The notes under the pieces: model-generated | Told to the model about the DNA's origin: nothing | The model's database searches: none | The model's input: only the letters and a program-made list of their open reading frames with translations | Translations under genes and position numbers: made by a program | Origin: Pseudomonadota bacterium | GTDB lineage: Bacteria; Pseudomonadota; Gammaproteobacteria; Burkholderiales; Rhodocyclaceae | Reading direction: 5' to 3' | DNA: 64,000 bases | Assembly: GCA_018241665.1 (NCBI GenBank) | Contig: JAFEDK010000023.1 | Span: forward strand, 62,001-126,000 | In this document: positions 35,918-45,446 of the stretch, one piece after another | Layout of the letters: each line of letters starts with the position of its first letter | Position numbering within the stretch: position 1 is the stretch's first letter

Positions 35918-36922
35918 ATGTATACCCAGGCAATGGACATACCCGACGCCGCCGCCAAGCCGGCGGGTGTCTCGCGGACCCCCGATGCGCAGGACGCCGC
36001 CTTCGAGGCGCGCATCGACGCCGACGGCCGCATCGAACCCCAGGACTGGATGCCCGAGGCCTACCGCAAGACCCTGGTGCGCCAGATCAGCCAGCATGCC
36101 CACAGCGAGATCGTCGGCATGCTGCCGGAAGGCAACTGGATCTCCCGCGCGCCGAGCCTCAAGCGCAAGGCCATCCTGATCGCCAAGGTGCAGGACGAGG
36201 GCGGCCACGGGCTGTACCTCTATTCGGCGGCCGAGACGCTGGGCACCAGCCGCGACCAGATGCTCGAAGCGCTGCACAGCGGCAAGGCCAAGTACAGCTC
36301 GATCTTCAACTACCCGACCCTCAGCTGGGCCGACGTGGGCGTGATCGGCTGGCTGGTGGACGGCGCTGCGATCATGAACCAGATCCCTCTGTGCCGCTGC
36401 TCCTACGGCCCCTACGCGCGGGCCATGGTGCGCGTGTGCAAGGAGGAGTCCTTCCACCAGCGCCAGGGCTACGAAGCGCTGCTGGTGATGATGAAGGGCT
36501 CCGACGCCCAGAAAGCGATGGTGCAGGACGCGGTGACCCGCTGGTGGTGGAAGTGCCTCGCCATGTTCGGGCCGCCGGACGCTGACAGCCCGCACAGCGC
36601 CCAGGGCCTGCGCTGGGGCATCAAGCGCATCGGCAACGACGAGCTGCGCCAGAAGTTCGTGGACGCCACCGTACCCCAGGCCGAGGTCCTCGGCGTCACC
36701 CTGCCGGACCCCGATCTCAAGTGGAACGAGGCCCGCCAGCACTACGACTACGGCCAGATCGACTGGGCCGAGTTCTGGGCCACCGTGGAAGGCGACGGCC
36801 CGTGCAACCGGGAGCGCCTGGCAACCCGCGTGAAGGCCCACCGGGACGGCCAGTGGGTGCGCGACGCGGCCCTGGCCCACGCCCGCAAACAACAGCAACG
36901 CAAGAACAAGGAGGCAGCATGA
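35918..36922 (+). CDS. paaA: Phenylacetyl-CoA epoxidase subunit A (catalytic)
   Basis: 334 residues; the oxygenase subunit of the PaaABCE multicomponent monooxygenase. Diiron ligand motifs include [13 protein letters not shown] and [12 protein letters not shown], spaced as in the family. It forms the ring 1,2-epoxide of phenylacetyl-CoA with O2. ATG 35918 follows AAAGGAGAG. Its stop overlaps paaB as ATGA. An N-terminal tail of about 35 residues is rich in Ala, Asp and Pro. Confidence 0.95.
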   Translation: MYTQAMDIPDAAAKPAGVSRTPDAQDAAFEARIDADGRIEPQDWMPEAYRKTLVRQISQHAHSEIVGMLPEGNWISRAPSLKRKAILIAKVQDEGGHGLYLYSAAETLGTSRDQMLEALHSGKAKYSSIFNYPTLSWADVGVIGWLVDGAAIMNQIPLCRCSYGPYARAMVRVCKEESFHQRQGYEALLVMMKGSDAQKAMVQDAVTRWWWKCLAMFGPPDADSPHSAQGLRWGIKRIGNDELRQKFVDATVPQAEVLGVTLPDPDLKWNEARQHYDYGQIDWAEFWATVEGDGPCNRERLATRVKAHRDGQWVRDAALAHARKQQQRKNKEAA

Positions 36923-37215
36923 ACACCCCGGCACTCAAGGAATGGCCCCTGTGGGAAGTCTTCGTCCGCAGCAAGCAGGGCCTCGAGCACAAGCACTGCG
37001 GCAGCCTGCACGCGGCCGATGCTGCCCAGGCGCTGCACATGGCGCGTGACGTCTACACCCGCCGTCAGGAGGGCGTGAGCATCTGGGTGGTGCCGTCCGC
37101 GGCGATCACCGCCAGCAACCCGGACGACAAGGGCGAGCTGTTCGACCCCGCCGCCGACAAGATCTACCGTCATCCGACCTTCTACGCGATCCCGGACGAA
37201 GTGGGGCACATGTGA
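36919..37215 (+). CDS. paaB: Phenylacetyl-CoA epoxidase subunit B
   Basis: 98 residues, standard PaaB size. [26 protein letters not shown] and [21 protein letters not shown] are family marks. It is a small bridging subunit of the complex. It overlaps paaA and its stop overlaps the paaC start. Confidence 0.94.
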   Translation: MNTPALKEWPLWEVFVRSKQGLEHKHCGSLHAADAAQALHMARDVYTRRQEGVSIWVVPSAAITASNPDDKGELFDPAADKIYRHPTFYAIPDEVGHM

Positions 37216-37997
37216 TGAACGCGCCTGTCGATTACCTGTTGCACCTGGCGGACAACGCCGTGGTGCTCGGCCAGCGCAACGCCGAATGGTGCGGCCACGG
37301 GCCGATCCTCGAAGAGGACATCGCGCTGGCCAACGTGAGCCTGGACCACATCGGCCAGGCCCGCCTGCTGTACCAGCTGGCCGCCGCGCGGATGGGCGGC
37401 GGCGCCAGCGAGGACAGCCTGGCCTACTTCCGCGACGAGACTGCTTTCCGCAACTACACGCTGCTGGAGCTGCCGCACCACGGACCGCTGGTCGGCTACG
37501 CCGCGTCGGACCGGGACTACGCCGTCACCATCGTGCGCAACTTCTTCTACGGCGCGCTGATGGTGCTGGTGTGGGACGCCCTGACGCGCTCCGCCGACGC
37601 CGATCTGGCGGCCATCGCCGCCAAGTCGCTGAAGGAAGCGCGCTACCACCTGCACCACGCGGCCGACTGGGTGGTGCGTCTCGGCGATGGCACCGACGAA
37701 TCCCACGCCCGCGCCCAGGCCGCGGTGGATCACCTGTTCCGCTACACGGAGGAGTTCTGGCTGCCGAGCCCGGCCGAAACGGAAGCCGTCGCCAGCGGCA
37801 TCGGCGTGGATGTGGTCAGCCTGCGGGCGGCCTGGGACGCGCTGGTGGACGAGACCCTGGCGGAAGCCACGCTGAGCCGCCCCGCGGTGCGTGGCTACGT
37901 GCCGGAAGGCAAGCTCGGCCGCCACTCCGAGCACCTGGGCTACCTGCTCGGCGAGATGCAGGGCCTGGCCCGTGCCCATCCGGGCGCCACCTGGTGA
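37215..37997 (+). CDS. paaC: Phenylacetyl-CoA epoxidase subunit C (structural)
   Basis: 260 residues from ATG 37215, overlapping the paaB TGA; a GTG three bases earlier is an alternative. Ferritin-like helices contain QRNAEWCGHGPILEEDIALANVSLDHIGQ and KEARYHLHHAADWVVRLGDGT. It is the catalytically silent partner of PaaA and is needed to form the complex. Confidence 0.94.
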   Translation: MNAPVDYLLHLADNAVVLGQRNAEWCGHGPILEEDIALANVSLDHIGQARLLYQLAAARMGGGASEDSLAYFRDETAFRNYTLLELPHHGPLVGYAASDRDYAVTIVRNFFYGALMVLVWDALTRSADADLAAIAAKSLKEARYHLHHAADWVVRLGDGTDESHARAQAAVDHLFRYTEEFWLPSPAETEAVASGIGVDVVSLRAAWDALVDETLAEATLSRPAVRGYVPEGKLGRHSEHLGYLLGEMQGLARAHPGATW

Positions 37998-38007
37998 GGG
38001 CAGGGCG

Positions 38008-38508
38008 ATGAGCACGCTGGTGGAGCGGACCTGGGCGACGCTGGCCCCGCTGACCGACCCGGAGATCCCGGTGGTGTCCCTGCGCGAGCTGGGCATCCTG
38101 AGGGAGGTGGCGGAAACGGCGGACGGCGTCGAGGTGGTCATCACGCCCACCTACACCGGCTGCCCGGCGATGGGGCAGATCGAGGACGACGTGAAGGCCT
38201 GCCTGGCACAGGCCGGTATCTCGGCCCGCGTCGTCACCCGCCTGGCCCCGGCGTGGACCACCGACTGGATGAGCGACACGGCGAAGGAAAAGCTGCGCGC
38301 CTATGGCATCGCCCCGCCGGGCGCTACGCGGCCGGCCGAGAGCGTCGTGCAGTTCGTGCGCCGGCGCCCGCCGCCGGACGAGGTGGCCTGCCCGCGCTGC
38401 GGTTCGATCCACACCGTCGTGTCGTCCCAGTTCGGCTCCACGGCCTGCAAGGCGCTCTACAAGTGCCTCGATTGCCAGGAGCCCTTCGATTACTTCAAGC
38501 CTTACTAA
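38008..38508 (+). CDS. paaD: PaaD, iron-sulfur assembly factor of the epoxidase
   Basis: 166 residues. The N-terminal DUF59/MIP18 domain has LTDPEIPVVSLRELGIL and TPTYTGCPAMGQ; the C-terminus adds a zinc-ribbon-like CPRCG...CLDC. PaaD proteins are thought to help mature the PaaE cluster. It follows paaC by ten bases. Confidence 0.93.
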   Translation: MSTLVERTWATLAPLTDPEIPVVSLRELGILREVAETADGVEVVITPTYTGCPAMGQIEDDVKACLAQAGISARVVTRLAPAWTTDWMSDTAKEKLRAYGIAPPGATRPAESVVQFVRRRPPPDEVACPRCGSIHTVVSSQFGSTACKALYKCLDCQEPFDYFKPY

Positions 38509-38520
38509 GGCCCATAAATC

Positions 38521-39618
38521 ATGACAGCACTCCGTTTCCACGAACTCGCCGTCAAGCGCGTCAGCCCCGAGGCGGCCGGCGCGGTGGCGATCACCTTTGC
38601 GATCCCCGACGACGCGAGAGACGACTTCGCCTTCGAACCCGGCCAGTTCCTGACCTTGCGCGCCACCATCGACGGGCAGGACGTGCGCCGCAATTACTCC
38701 ATCAGCAGCCCGCGCAGCCGGCTGGCCCGCAGTGGCGAGCTGGAGGTGGGCATCCGGCCGGTGGAGGGCGGGCTGTTCTCCAACTGGGCGGCGCAGGCGC
38801 TGAAGGCCGGCGACACCCTGCAGGTGATGCCGCCGGACGGCCGCTTCACGGTGAAGAAGAAGCGCGCCATCCACCGGGTGGGCTTTGCCGCCGGCTCGGG
38901 CATCACGCCGATCCTGTCGATCGCCGCCTCCACACTGGAGGAGCAGCCGGACAGCAAGTTCACGCTGGTGTATGGCAACCGGCGCATGTCCTCGGTGATG
39001 TTCAACGAGGCCCTGCAGGACCTCAAGGACCGCTACCGGGACCGCCTCACGCTGATCCACGTGCTGTCCCGCCAGGCCCAGGAGGTGGACCTGCTGCAGG
39101 GGCGCATCGACGGCGACAAGGTGCGCGCCATCATCGCCGCGCTGCTGCCGGTGGCGTCGATGGATGAAGTCTTCATCTGCGGGCCGGACGAGATGATCTC
39201 CGCCACTGAGGCGGCGCTGGTCGAGGCCGGCGTGCCCGCCGACCGGGTGCGCACCGAGCGCTTCACCGTCGGCCTGCCGCCCGGCGCCCATCCGGTGGGC
39301 ACGCGCGCCAAGGCGGCCCAGGCCAGCGCCGCCGAGCGGACCATTCCGCTGTCCGTCGTGCTCGACGGCAAGCGCCACGAGCTGATGATCGGCCCCGACG
39401 AGCACGTGCTCGACGTGGCGCTGCACGCCGGCCTCGACCTGCCGTTTTCCTGCAAGGCCGGCGTGTGCTGCACCTGCCGGGCCAAGGTGGTGGAGGGGCA
39501 GGTGACGATGGACAAGAACTTCACGCTCGACCCGTCCGAGATGGCGGCCGGCTTCGTGCTGACCTGCCAGTCCCGCGTTACCAGCGGGCACCTGCTGGTG
39601 AGTTTCGACGAGCGCTGA
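38521..39618 (+). CDS. paaE: Phenylacetyl-CoA epoxidase reductase
   Basis: 365 residues. An N-terminal FNR module (QFLTLRATIDG, RRNYSISSPRS, GFAAGSGITPILSI) is followed by a C-terminal plant-type 2Fe-2S domain (CKAGVCCTCRAKVVEG, then LTCQSR). This order is the reverse of the reductase at 24793. It passes electrons from NADPH to PaaA. It is the last catalytic gene of the operon, 12 bases after paaD. Confidence 0.95.
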   Translation: MTALRFHELAVKRVSPEAAGAVAITFAIPDDARDDFAFEPGQFLTLRATIDGQDVRRNYSISSPRSRLARSGELEVGIRPVEGGLFSNWAAQALKAGDTLQVMPPDGRFTVKKKRAIHRVGFAAGSGITPILSIAASTLEEQPDSKFTLVYGNRRMSSVMFNEALQDLKDRYRDRLTLIHVLSRQAQEVDLLQGRIDGDKVRAIIAALLPVASMDEVFICGPDEMISATEAALVEAGVPADRVRTERFTVGLPPGAHPVGTRAKAAQASAAERTIPLSVVLDGKRHELMIGPDEHVLDVALHAGLDLPFSCKAGVCCTCRAKVVEGQVTMDKNFTLDPSEMAAGFVLTCQSRVTSGHLLVSFDER

Positions 39619-39853
39619 GGGCCTGATCCGGCGGCGGGGAGCGGCTTGCCGCGCCCGTCGTCAGCCCGGCTCGATCCCGCCGCGCCCGCGTCAATCCCGT
39701 TGAACCCCATTTTTCTCCTTCAAGGGAGAGGAGGACTGCTGCGCCCTGAAAACGTCATCGCCACCCATCCGACACATCTCACCCGTCCGCCTGGACGGGC
39801 GCCAAAGCCATAAGAAGCACGGACATCGATCCATATAAAAGGGAGGAGTACCC

Positions 39854-41236
39854 ATGAAGAAATCATCCAGCGCCCCGCGCTCCATCGTCCGCCGCCCGCT
39901 GAGCCTGCTGTTGCTGGCCGCCGTCGGCACCGGCGCCGCCGCGCCGGCCTTTGCCGAAACTGAGATCGACGCGCTCAAGCGCGAACTGGCCGAACAGCGC
40001 CAGCTGATCCAGCAACTGCTGAAGAACCAGGAAGAACAGAAGAAGACCGAGATCCAGACTGGCGGACCGGCCCGCGGCGCGGGCCTGCAGATGGGCGTGC
40101 CGACCGGCCCGTCCGGCACGTTGACGATCTACGGCGTCGCCGACGTCAGCGCCTCCACCGTCAACAGCGGCTACGGCCAGAAGTCCACGATCGGCTCCGG
40201 CGGCATGTCCTCCTCGCGGATCGGTTTCAAGGGTGAAAAGGAACTGGGCGATGACGTGAAGGCGGTCTACCTGATGGAAGCCGGCCTGCTGTTCGACACC
40301 GGTTCCGTCGGCACTGGCGCGATCACGCCGGGCATCAACAACACCGCGGTGTCCAGCGGCGGCCAGACCAGCAATGGCAGCCAGATCTTCTCGCGGCAGA
40401 TCTACGCGGGTCTCTCCACCCGCTTCGGCACCGTGACGGCTGGCCGTCAGTACGCCGGCTCCTACACCTCGTCGGTGATGTCCGCGGCGATGGGCGCCGG
40501 CTTCTTTGGTTCGTCCGCCGGCCTGCTGCCGGTGATCGGCGGCATGCCGACACGCCTGAATAATTCCCTGGTCTACGCTTCGCCCAAAGTCTCGGGCTTC
40601 TCCGGCCAGCTGACGCTGAGCAGCGGTAGCGAGAACAACGTGAACATGGTGACGCCGGTCGCTGCCGGTTCAACGACCGTGACCACCGACAAGGCCGGTC
40701 GCGGCGGCGACCTGGCGCTGTTCTACAGTGGCGGCCCGCTGAATGCGACCTTCACCACCTGGCAGCTCGACAACGGCAGCTACGTCGCCCCGGCGACGGG
40801 CCCGCAGGAGACCGGCCTGGCCAAGCGGCGCGGCTGGCAGGTGGGTGGCAGCTACAACCTGGGTTTTGCGACGCTGTACGGCAACTATGTGGCGGGCCGG
40901 ATCAGTGGCGGCAACTACGAGAACGTCACGGGTACGCTCTCCAAGGCCGAAGGCTGGAGCGTGAGTGCCGGCATTCCGGTGTGGCGTGGCAAGGCTTTCG
41001 TGAGCTACAGCCAGCTCGACGACAAATCGATCAAGAACCGCGACGCCAACCTGCTGGGCCTCGCCTACGCCTACAAGCTGCAGGACAGCACGACGCTGTA
41101 CGGCACCTGGGGCAAGGTCCTCAACAAGGCCAACGGCACCTACAGCCTGACCGACGGTGGCAACCTGGTCGGCACCGTCGCCAAGCCGGGTTACGACCCG
41201 AACGGCTACATGCTGGGTGTGAACCACGTGTTCTAA
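39854..41236 (+). CDS. Gram-negative porin, copy 2
   Basis: 460 residues, with a signal peptide (LLLAAVGTGAAAPAFAE), the heptad stretch IDALKRELAEQRQLIQQLL and a barrel that is almost the same as that of the porin at 16740; differences cluster in the signal peptide and a few loops (for example FTTWQLDNGSY against VTAWNVDNASY). It ends in VNHVF. ATG 39854 follows GGGAGGAG. It is 235 bases after paaE, and that gap shows no strong terminator, so it may be partly co-expressed with the paa operon. Confidence 0.93.
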   Translation: MKKSSSAPRSIVRRPLSLLLLAAVGTGAAAPAFAETEIDALKRELAEQRQLIQQLLKNQEEQKKTEIQTGGPARGAGLQMGVPTGPSGTLTIYGVADVSASTVNSGYGQKSTIGSGGMSSSRIGFKGEKELGDDVKAVYLMEAGLLFDTGSVGTGAITPGINNTAVSSGGQTSNGSQIFSRQIYAGLSTRFGTVTAGRQYAGSYTSSVMSAAMGAGFFGSSAGLLPVIGGMPTRLNNSLVYASPKVSGFSGQLTLSSGSENNVNMVTPVAAGSTTVTTDKAGRGGDLALFYSGGPLNATFTTWQLDNGSYVAPATGPQETGLAKRRGWQVGGSYNLGFATLYGNYVAGRISGGNYENVTGTLSKAEGWSVSAGIPVWRGKAFVSYSQLDDKSIKNRDANLLGLAYAYKLQDSTTLYGTWGKVLNKANGTYSLTDGGNLVGTVAKPGYDPNGYMLGVNHVF

Positions 41237-41243
41237 AACCGCC

Positions 41244-41266
41244 GAGGCCTTGCAGGGCAAGGCCTC
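41244..41266 (+). terminator. Hairpin after porin 2
   Basis: A perfect 10-bp stem, GAGGCCTTGC (41244-41253) and GCAAGGCCTC (41257-41266), with a three-base loop directly after the porin stop. The T-run is missing, so termination strength is uncertain. Confidence 0.55.
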
Positions 41267-41284
41267 AAGCAAGGGAAGGGACCT

Positions 41285-41351
41285 GTGGGGGCGAATTCAT
41301 TCGCCCTCAGCCGGCTAAATGAAGTCCGAGGACGAATGAATTCGCCCCCAC
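41285..41351. repeat. REP/BIME-like element, copy 4
   Basis: 22-bp inverted arms at 41285-41306 and 41330-41351 with one mismatch (GGAC in place of GGGC in the right arm). The centre (TCAGCCGGCTAAATGAAGTCCGA) resembles copy 3 in its AAGTCCG end. Its right edge leads into a 13-bp tandem repeat. Confidence 0.85.
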
Positions 41352-41384
41352 AGGCAAGCCCCACAGGCAAGCCCCACAGGCAAG
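41346..41384. repeat. Three tandem copies of a 13-bp unit
   Basis: CCCCACAGGCAAG occurs at 41346, 41359 and 41372. As at 7821, the array starts within the right arm of a REP-like element and shares its CCCCACAGG core. Confidence 0.9.
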
Positions 41385-41498
41385 TGCACCGTACATGGGA
41401 AAACTGTCTGCCGGGCTATGTTCTGATACCCAGGAATGGGGCAGAAAATCCCTTCATAGTCGGGGGACGGTGAGGCCGAGCGATGTTAAGGTACGCCC

Positions 41499-42092
41499 AT
41501 GAGTTCCCTGATTGATCCTGCCGCACCTCTGGGCTTGTCGCAGCCCAATGCCTCGCCGATTACCGGCAGGGAGATGGCTGGCAGCAGGGAGGCGGGATCG
41601 TCCTTTGCCGAGCTGGTGGCCCAGAACATCAAGCGGACTACGGTCAATGGCCTGCGCACGGACTCTCGCCACATGGGCTTGCCGCCGCCGGGGAGTACCG
41701 ATGACGACTACGACGAGCGGGTATTCAATGTGCTGACGGAGCGCCAGCAGGTGATCGCGTCGAATATCGCCAATGCGGACACGCTCAATTTCAAGGCGCG
41801 GGACGTGGATTTGCGGGATGCCTTGCAGGCCGCGCTGACGCCACCGGTGCCGCAATTGAAGATGGCATCCACGACGACGGGGCATCTGGCAGGTCGTACT
41901 GAGCGCGTGGCCCAGGCGCTTGCCCTGAAGTACCAGGTGCCTGCCCAGGGCGCCATTGATGGCAATACCGTCGAGATGGATAGCGAGCGCTCCAAGTTCG
42001 CGGAGAACGCCATCCGCCTCGAGTTCTCGCTGAACCGGGTGAGCGGTGAATATCGGGACAAGGCCAAGTTGTTTGGCAGCCTGAAGGACTGA
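41499..42092 (+). CDS. Orphan FlgB-like rod protein with long N-terminal extension
   Basis: 197 residues. A FlgB-type core is visible: RQQVIASNIANADTLNFKAR at residues 82-101 and the C-terminal DGNTVEMDSERSKFAENAIR. In FlgB the first motif lies near residue 20-35; here about 65 extra residues precede it. The usual ADTPGY is ADTLNF. No other flagellar gene is nearby. It may be an old FlgB copy with a changed role, or a real rod protein far from its operon. The start could be later than 41499. Confidence 0.75.
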   Translation: MSSLIDPAAPLGLSQPNASPITGREMAGSREAGSSFAELVAQNIKRTTVNGLRTDSRHMGLPPPGSTDDDYDERVFNVLTERQQVIASNIANADTLNFKARDVDLRDALQAALTPPVPQLKMASTTTGHLAGRTERVAQALALKYQVPAQGAIDGNTVEMDSERSKFAENAIRLEFSLNRVSGEYRDKAKLFGSLKD

Positions 42093-42152
42093 GGAATACG
42101 CGGTCCGTCAGGCTGTGCGCCGATGCATTGCGCAGCGGCGCCGGCGCTGCGT

Positions 42153-42314
42153 TCAGCAGTTACCCTTTTTGGCCTGGCCCGGCGGGCAGAAGCCGCCACC
42201 ACCATTGCCGGCAGGACGGGAGCCGGGATCGACGATCACCGAGCCGGCAGGCGTATAGACGGCGCAGGCGGACAGCAGCGACGTGGCAGCGAGGATTGCG
42301 ATGAGGGTCTTCAT
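42153..42314 (-). CDS. Small lipoprotein
   Basis: 53 residues from ATG 42314 (MKTLIAILAATSLLSACAVY). The lipobox LSAC makes a lipoprotein with only about 37 mature residues, Gly-rich near the end (GNGGGGFCPPGQ) and ending in Cys. GGAA lies eight bases upstream of the start. No function is recognised. It is convergent with the FlgB-like gene, with a 60-base gap. Confidence 0.7.
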   Translation of the reverse strand: MKTLIAILAATSLLSACAVYTPAGSVIVDPGSRPAGNGGGGFCPPGQAKKGNC

Positions 42315-42465
42315 GCCGAAAATTCCAAAACTGAAAAAAGTGAGCCCGGATTGTACGTGGCGGGGACTTCCGGCGACAACGGGCGCACTTTTCAGGGGTT
42401 TCTCCGGTCGGGCCAGCGACATCGCCGGCTCTGATTGGCCCGGCGATGTCGAGGCTGCGGGGGGA

Positions 42466-43554
42466 TCAGCCGGCCAGCGCGGGATAGTCGGTGTAGCCCT
42501 CGGCGCCGCCGCCGTACAGCTTGTCGGCGCGCAGCTCGTTGAGCGGCGCGTCTTCCTTCAGGCGGCGGACCAGGTCGGGGTTGCTGATGAAGGCGCGGCC
42601 ATAGGCGATCAGGTCTGCTTCGCCATTGGCCACGGCCTCGAAGGCGGTGCCGCGGTTGAAGCCGTTGTTGACCATCCACGGGCCGCCGAAGGCGCGGCGC
42701 AGGGCCGCGTAGTCGAAGGCCGGCGCGCCGTCGGGAGCGCGTGCGCCACCGGTCTCGCCCTCGATGATGTGCAGGAAGGCCAGGCCTTGCGGTGCCAGCT
42801 GGCCAATCAGGTAGTCGTAGAGGGCTTGCGGGTTGCTGTCCACCGGCGAGCTGCCGCCGAAGGTCATCAGTGGGCTGAGGCGGATGCCGGTGCGGGCGGC
42901 GCCGATTTCCGCGCTGATCGCTTCGACCACTTCGAGCAGCAGGCGGGCCCGGTTGGGGATGCTGCCGCCGTAGGGGCCGCTGCGGTCGTTCACGCTGTCG
43001 CGCAGGAACTGGTCGAGCAGGTAGGTGTTGGCGGCGTGGATCTCGACGCCGTCGAAGCCGGCCTCGATGGCGCAGCGGGCGGCGTGGCGGTAGTCGGCGA
43101 CGATGCCGGGCAGCTCGTCGTCACGCAGCGCGCGCGGTGTGGACACCGGCACGAAGCCTTCGCGGGTGAAGGTCACCGTCTCGGCGCGGCGGGCGGTGGA
43201 CGACACCGGCGCGGCACCGTCGGGCAGCAGGGAGGTGTGGGAGATGCGACCCACATGCCACAGCTGGATCACGATGCGGCCGCCGGCGGCGTGCACCGCG
43301 TCGGTCACCTTGCGCCAGCCGGCGACTTGTTCCGGCGTGTAGATGCCCGGAGTGTCGAGGTAGCCGTGGGCCAGCGGGCTGATCGGGCTGGCTTCGGTGA
43401 TGATCAGGCCGGCGCTGGCGCGCTGGCGGTAGTACTCCACCATCAGCTCGTTGGGGACGCCACCGGTGGCACGGTTGCGGGTCAGCGGCGCCATCACGAT
43501 GCGGTTGGCGAGTTCGATGTCGCCGATGCGGACGGGGTCGAAGAGGGTCGTCAT
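42466..43554 (-). CDS. Old yellow enzyme family NADH:flavin oxidoreductase (NemA-like)
   Basis: 362 residues, FMN barrel. MTTLFDPVRIGDIELANRIVMAPLTR is the start, with QLWHVGRISH, GFDGVEIHAANTYLLDQFLRD and YGGSIPNRARLLLEVVEAI as family marks. It reduces activated alkenes, nitrate esters and quinones with NAD(P)H. It lies 41 bases after the YqhD-type gene on the same strand, downstream of a NemR-like repressor, as in the electrophile-response set of E. coli (nemR-nemA). Confidence 0.92.
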   Translation of the reverse strand: MTTLFDPVRIGDIELANRIVMAPLTRNRATGGVPNELMVEYYRQRASAGLIITEASPISPLAHGYLDTPGIYTPEQVAGWRKVTDAVHAAGGRIVIQLWHVGRISHTSLLPDGAAPVSSTARRAETVTFTREGFVPVSTPRALRDDELPGIVADYRHAARCAIEAGFDGVEIHAANTYLLDQFLRDSVNDRSGPYGGSIPNRARLLLEVVEAISAEIGAARTGIRLSPLMTFGGSSPVDSNPQALYDYLIGQLAPQGLAFLHIIEGETGGARAPDGAPAFDYAALRRAFGGPWMVNNGFNRGTAFEAVANGEADLIAYGRAFISNPDLVRRLKEDAPLNELRADKLYGGGAEGYTDYPALAG

Positions 43555-43595
43555 GGTCAGGTTCCTTGTGGTTGAGGGGCTTGCTTGAGGGGGAA

Positions 43596-44759
43596 TCAGA
43601 GGGCGGCTTCGAGCACGCGGCGGCTAAGTGCCAGATCCACGTCCTGGCGTTCGCCAAGGGCGCTCATGCCGTGGGCTTCCAGCTGGGCGATGAGACGCGG
43701 CACGGCGTCGGCACCGATGCCGTAGTCGCCTAGGCGGGTTTTCACGCCGAGGGATTCGAAGAAGGCGCGGGTGTGGGCGATGGCCGCATCGATGCGTTCG
43801 TCGTCGCTGCCGGACTGGATGTTCCACACGCGGGCGGCGTATTGCAGCAGCTTGTCGCGCTTGGCCTCGCGGCGCAGTTCGAGCATGGCCGGCAGCACGA
43901 CGGCGAGGGTCTGGGCGTGGTCGAGGCCGAACATCGCGGTGATCTCGTGGCCGATCATGTGGGTGGCCCAGTCCTGCGGCACGCCGGCGCCGATCAGGCC
44001 GTTGAGGGCCTGGGTGGCGGCCCACATCAGGTTGGCGCGTACGTCGTAATCCTGCGGCGTGGCCAGCGCCTGCGGGCCGACCTCGATGAGGGTCTGCAGC
44101 AGGCCTTCGGCGTAGCGGTCCTGTACCGGAGCGTTGGCCGGGTAGGTCAGGTACTGCTCGACCACGTGCACAAAGGCGTCCACCGCCCCGTTGGCGATCT
44201 GACGGGCGGGCAGCGTGTAGGTCTTGACCGGATCGAGGACCGAGAAACGCGGGAAGACGTGAGGGCTGGCGAAGGGCAGCTTGGCGTGCAGCGACTTGCG
44301 GCTGACCACCGAGAAGTTGTTCATCTCCGAGCCGGTGGCGGGCAGCGTCAGCACGGCGCCCATCGGCAGCGCGTCGGTGATGTGGGCGCCGAAGGTTTCG
44401 AGGATGTGCCAGGGATCGTCGCTGGCGCTGTAATTGACGGCGGCGGCGACAAACTTGGTGCCGTCGATAACCGATCCGCCACCGACGGCCAGCAGGAAGT
44501 CCAGCTTTTCAGCGCGGATCAGCGCGACGGCTTCCATCAGCGTCTCGTAGGCCGGGTTGGGCTCGATGCCGCCGAAACGCTTGACGATACGGCCAGCGAG
44601 GGCGCTTTCCACTTCGGCCAGCGTGCCGTTGCGCTCGGCGCTGCCGCCGCCGTAAAGAACCAGCACGCGGGCATCGGCCGGGACCAGCTCATTGAGGCGG
44701 GCGATGCTGCCTTCGCCAAACACGATGCGGGTCGGATTGAAGTAATCGAAGTTCAGCAT
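43596..44759 (-). CDS. yqhD: YqhD-type iron-containing alcohol dehydrogenase
   Basis: 387 residues from ATG 44759 (MLNFDYFNPTRIVFGEG); a longer in-frame frame upstream overlaps the operator and is rejected. LAVGGGSVIDGTKFVAAAV binds NADP, and the metal His residues are in DAFVHVVEQYL and GHEITAMFGLDHAQTL. YqhD enzymes reduce short aldehydes such as glyoxal and acrolein products. A TAGACCGGTCGTCTA operator is 20 bases upstream of its start, matching one before the repressor gene. Confidence 0.9.
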   Translation of the reverse strand: MLNFDYFNPTRIVFGEGSIARLNELVPADARVLVLYGGGSAERNGTLAEVESALAGRIVKRFGGIEPNPAYETLMEAVALIRAEKLDFLLAVGGGSVIDGTKFVAAAVNYSASDDPWHILETFGAHITDALPMGAVLTLPATGSEMNNFSVVSRKSLHAKLPFASPHVFPRFSVLDPVKTYTLPARQIANGAVDAFVHVVEQYLTYPANAPVQDRYAEGLLQTLIEVGPQALATPQDYDVRANLMWAATQALNGLIGAGVPQDWATHMIGHEITAMFGLDHAQTLAVVLPAMLELRREAKRDKLLQYAARVWNIQSGSDDERIDAAIAHTRAFFESLGVKTRLGDYGIGADAVPRLIAQLEAHGMSALGERQDVDLALSRRVLEAAL

Positions 44760-44779
44760 GGATATTCCTTTTGTATGAA

Positions 44780-44794
44780 TAGACCGGTCGTCTA
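44780..44794. promoter_or_regulatory. NemR-like operator before yqhD
   Basis: TAGACCGGTCGTCTA, a near-perfect palindrome, differs at one base from the site at 45447-45461. Confidence 0.75.
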
Positions 44795-44839
44795 GTTTTC
44801 TGGCAAATGATGTCTCGGAGCGGCAGCCTGCACAAAGGT

Positions 44840-45424
44840 TCAAAGGGACAGGATTTTTTTTGTCGCGCCCATTGCGTGTTCGAGGGGGCATTCGGTGCGA
44901 TGCAGCTTGGCCAGCAGGCTGGCGCCCAGCCACAGTTGGTACAGCGTCCGCGCGGTATCGAGCGGTTCGAGGGCCGGCAGCGAACCGTCGGCAGTGCCCG
45001 CCGCGATGCAGTCCGCCAGGCGGCCGATGATGCGCTCGGTGCCGTCGCGCAGGGTGAGGCGCATGGGTTCCGACAGGTCGGCGACTTCCGCGCTGAGCTT
45101 GACCACCATGCACTTCTGCTCGTCGCAGCCCTCGCACTGGGTATCCCGCCATTGCTGCCAGTAGCGCAGCAGGCGTTCCTGGGCAGCAAGTTCGGTATTG
45201 GCGAACAGACTGTCGATGAAGCCCAGGTAGCGGTTGAAGAAGTCTTCCAGCAGGGCCTGGCCGAACTGCTCCTTGGACTTGAAGTAGTGGTAGAAGGAGC
45301 CCTTCGGCACCTCTGCCGCTTGCAGCACTTCGTTGAGACCCACGCAGGAAAAGCCCTTCGCCGCGATCAGATGGGCGGCGGTGTCGAGGATGTGCTGGCG
45401 GGTATCGGAGTAAGGCTGCTTCAT
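44840..45424 (-). CDS. TetR-family repressor, NemR-like
   Basis: 194 residues. The helix-turn-helix is GLNEVLQAAEVPKGSFYHYFKSKEQF. Cysteines 97, 100 and 105 in TQCEGCDEQKCM lie at the place of the redox-sensing cysteines of NemR, which reacts with electrophiles and reactive chlorine. It reads in the same direction as yqhD and the old yellow enzyme gene, and matching operators precede both it and yqhD, indicating control of itself and the enzymes. Confidence 0.88.
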   Translation of the reverse strand: MKQPYSDTRQHILDTAAHLIAAKGFSCVGLNEVLQAAEVPKGSFYHYFKSKEQFGQALLEDFFNRYLGFIDSLFANTELAAQERLLRYWQQWRDTQCEGCDEQKCMVVKLSAEVADLSEPMRLTLRDGTERIIGRLADCIAAGTADGSLPALEPLDTARTLYQLWLGASLLAKLHRTECPLEHAMGATKKILSL

Positions 45425-45446
45425 GGATGTGAATCCTAGATTGGAT

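Noticed and set aside
39619..39853. Gap between paaE and the second porin
   Set aside because: Searched for a promoter, small gene or strong terminator. Only a weak TCTCCTT/AAGGGAGA inverted repeat near 39714 was seen, not enough to call.
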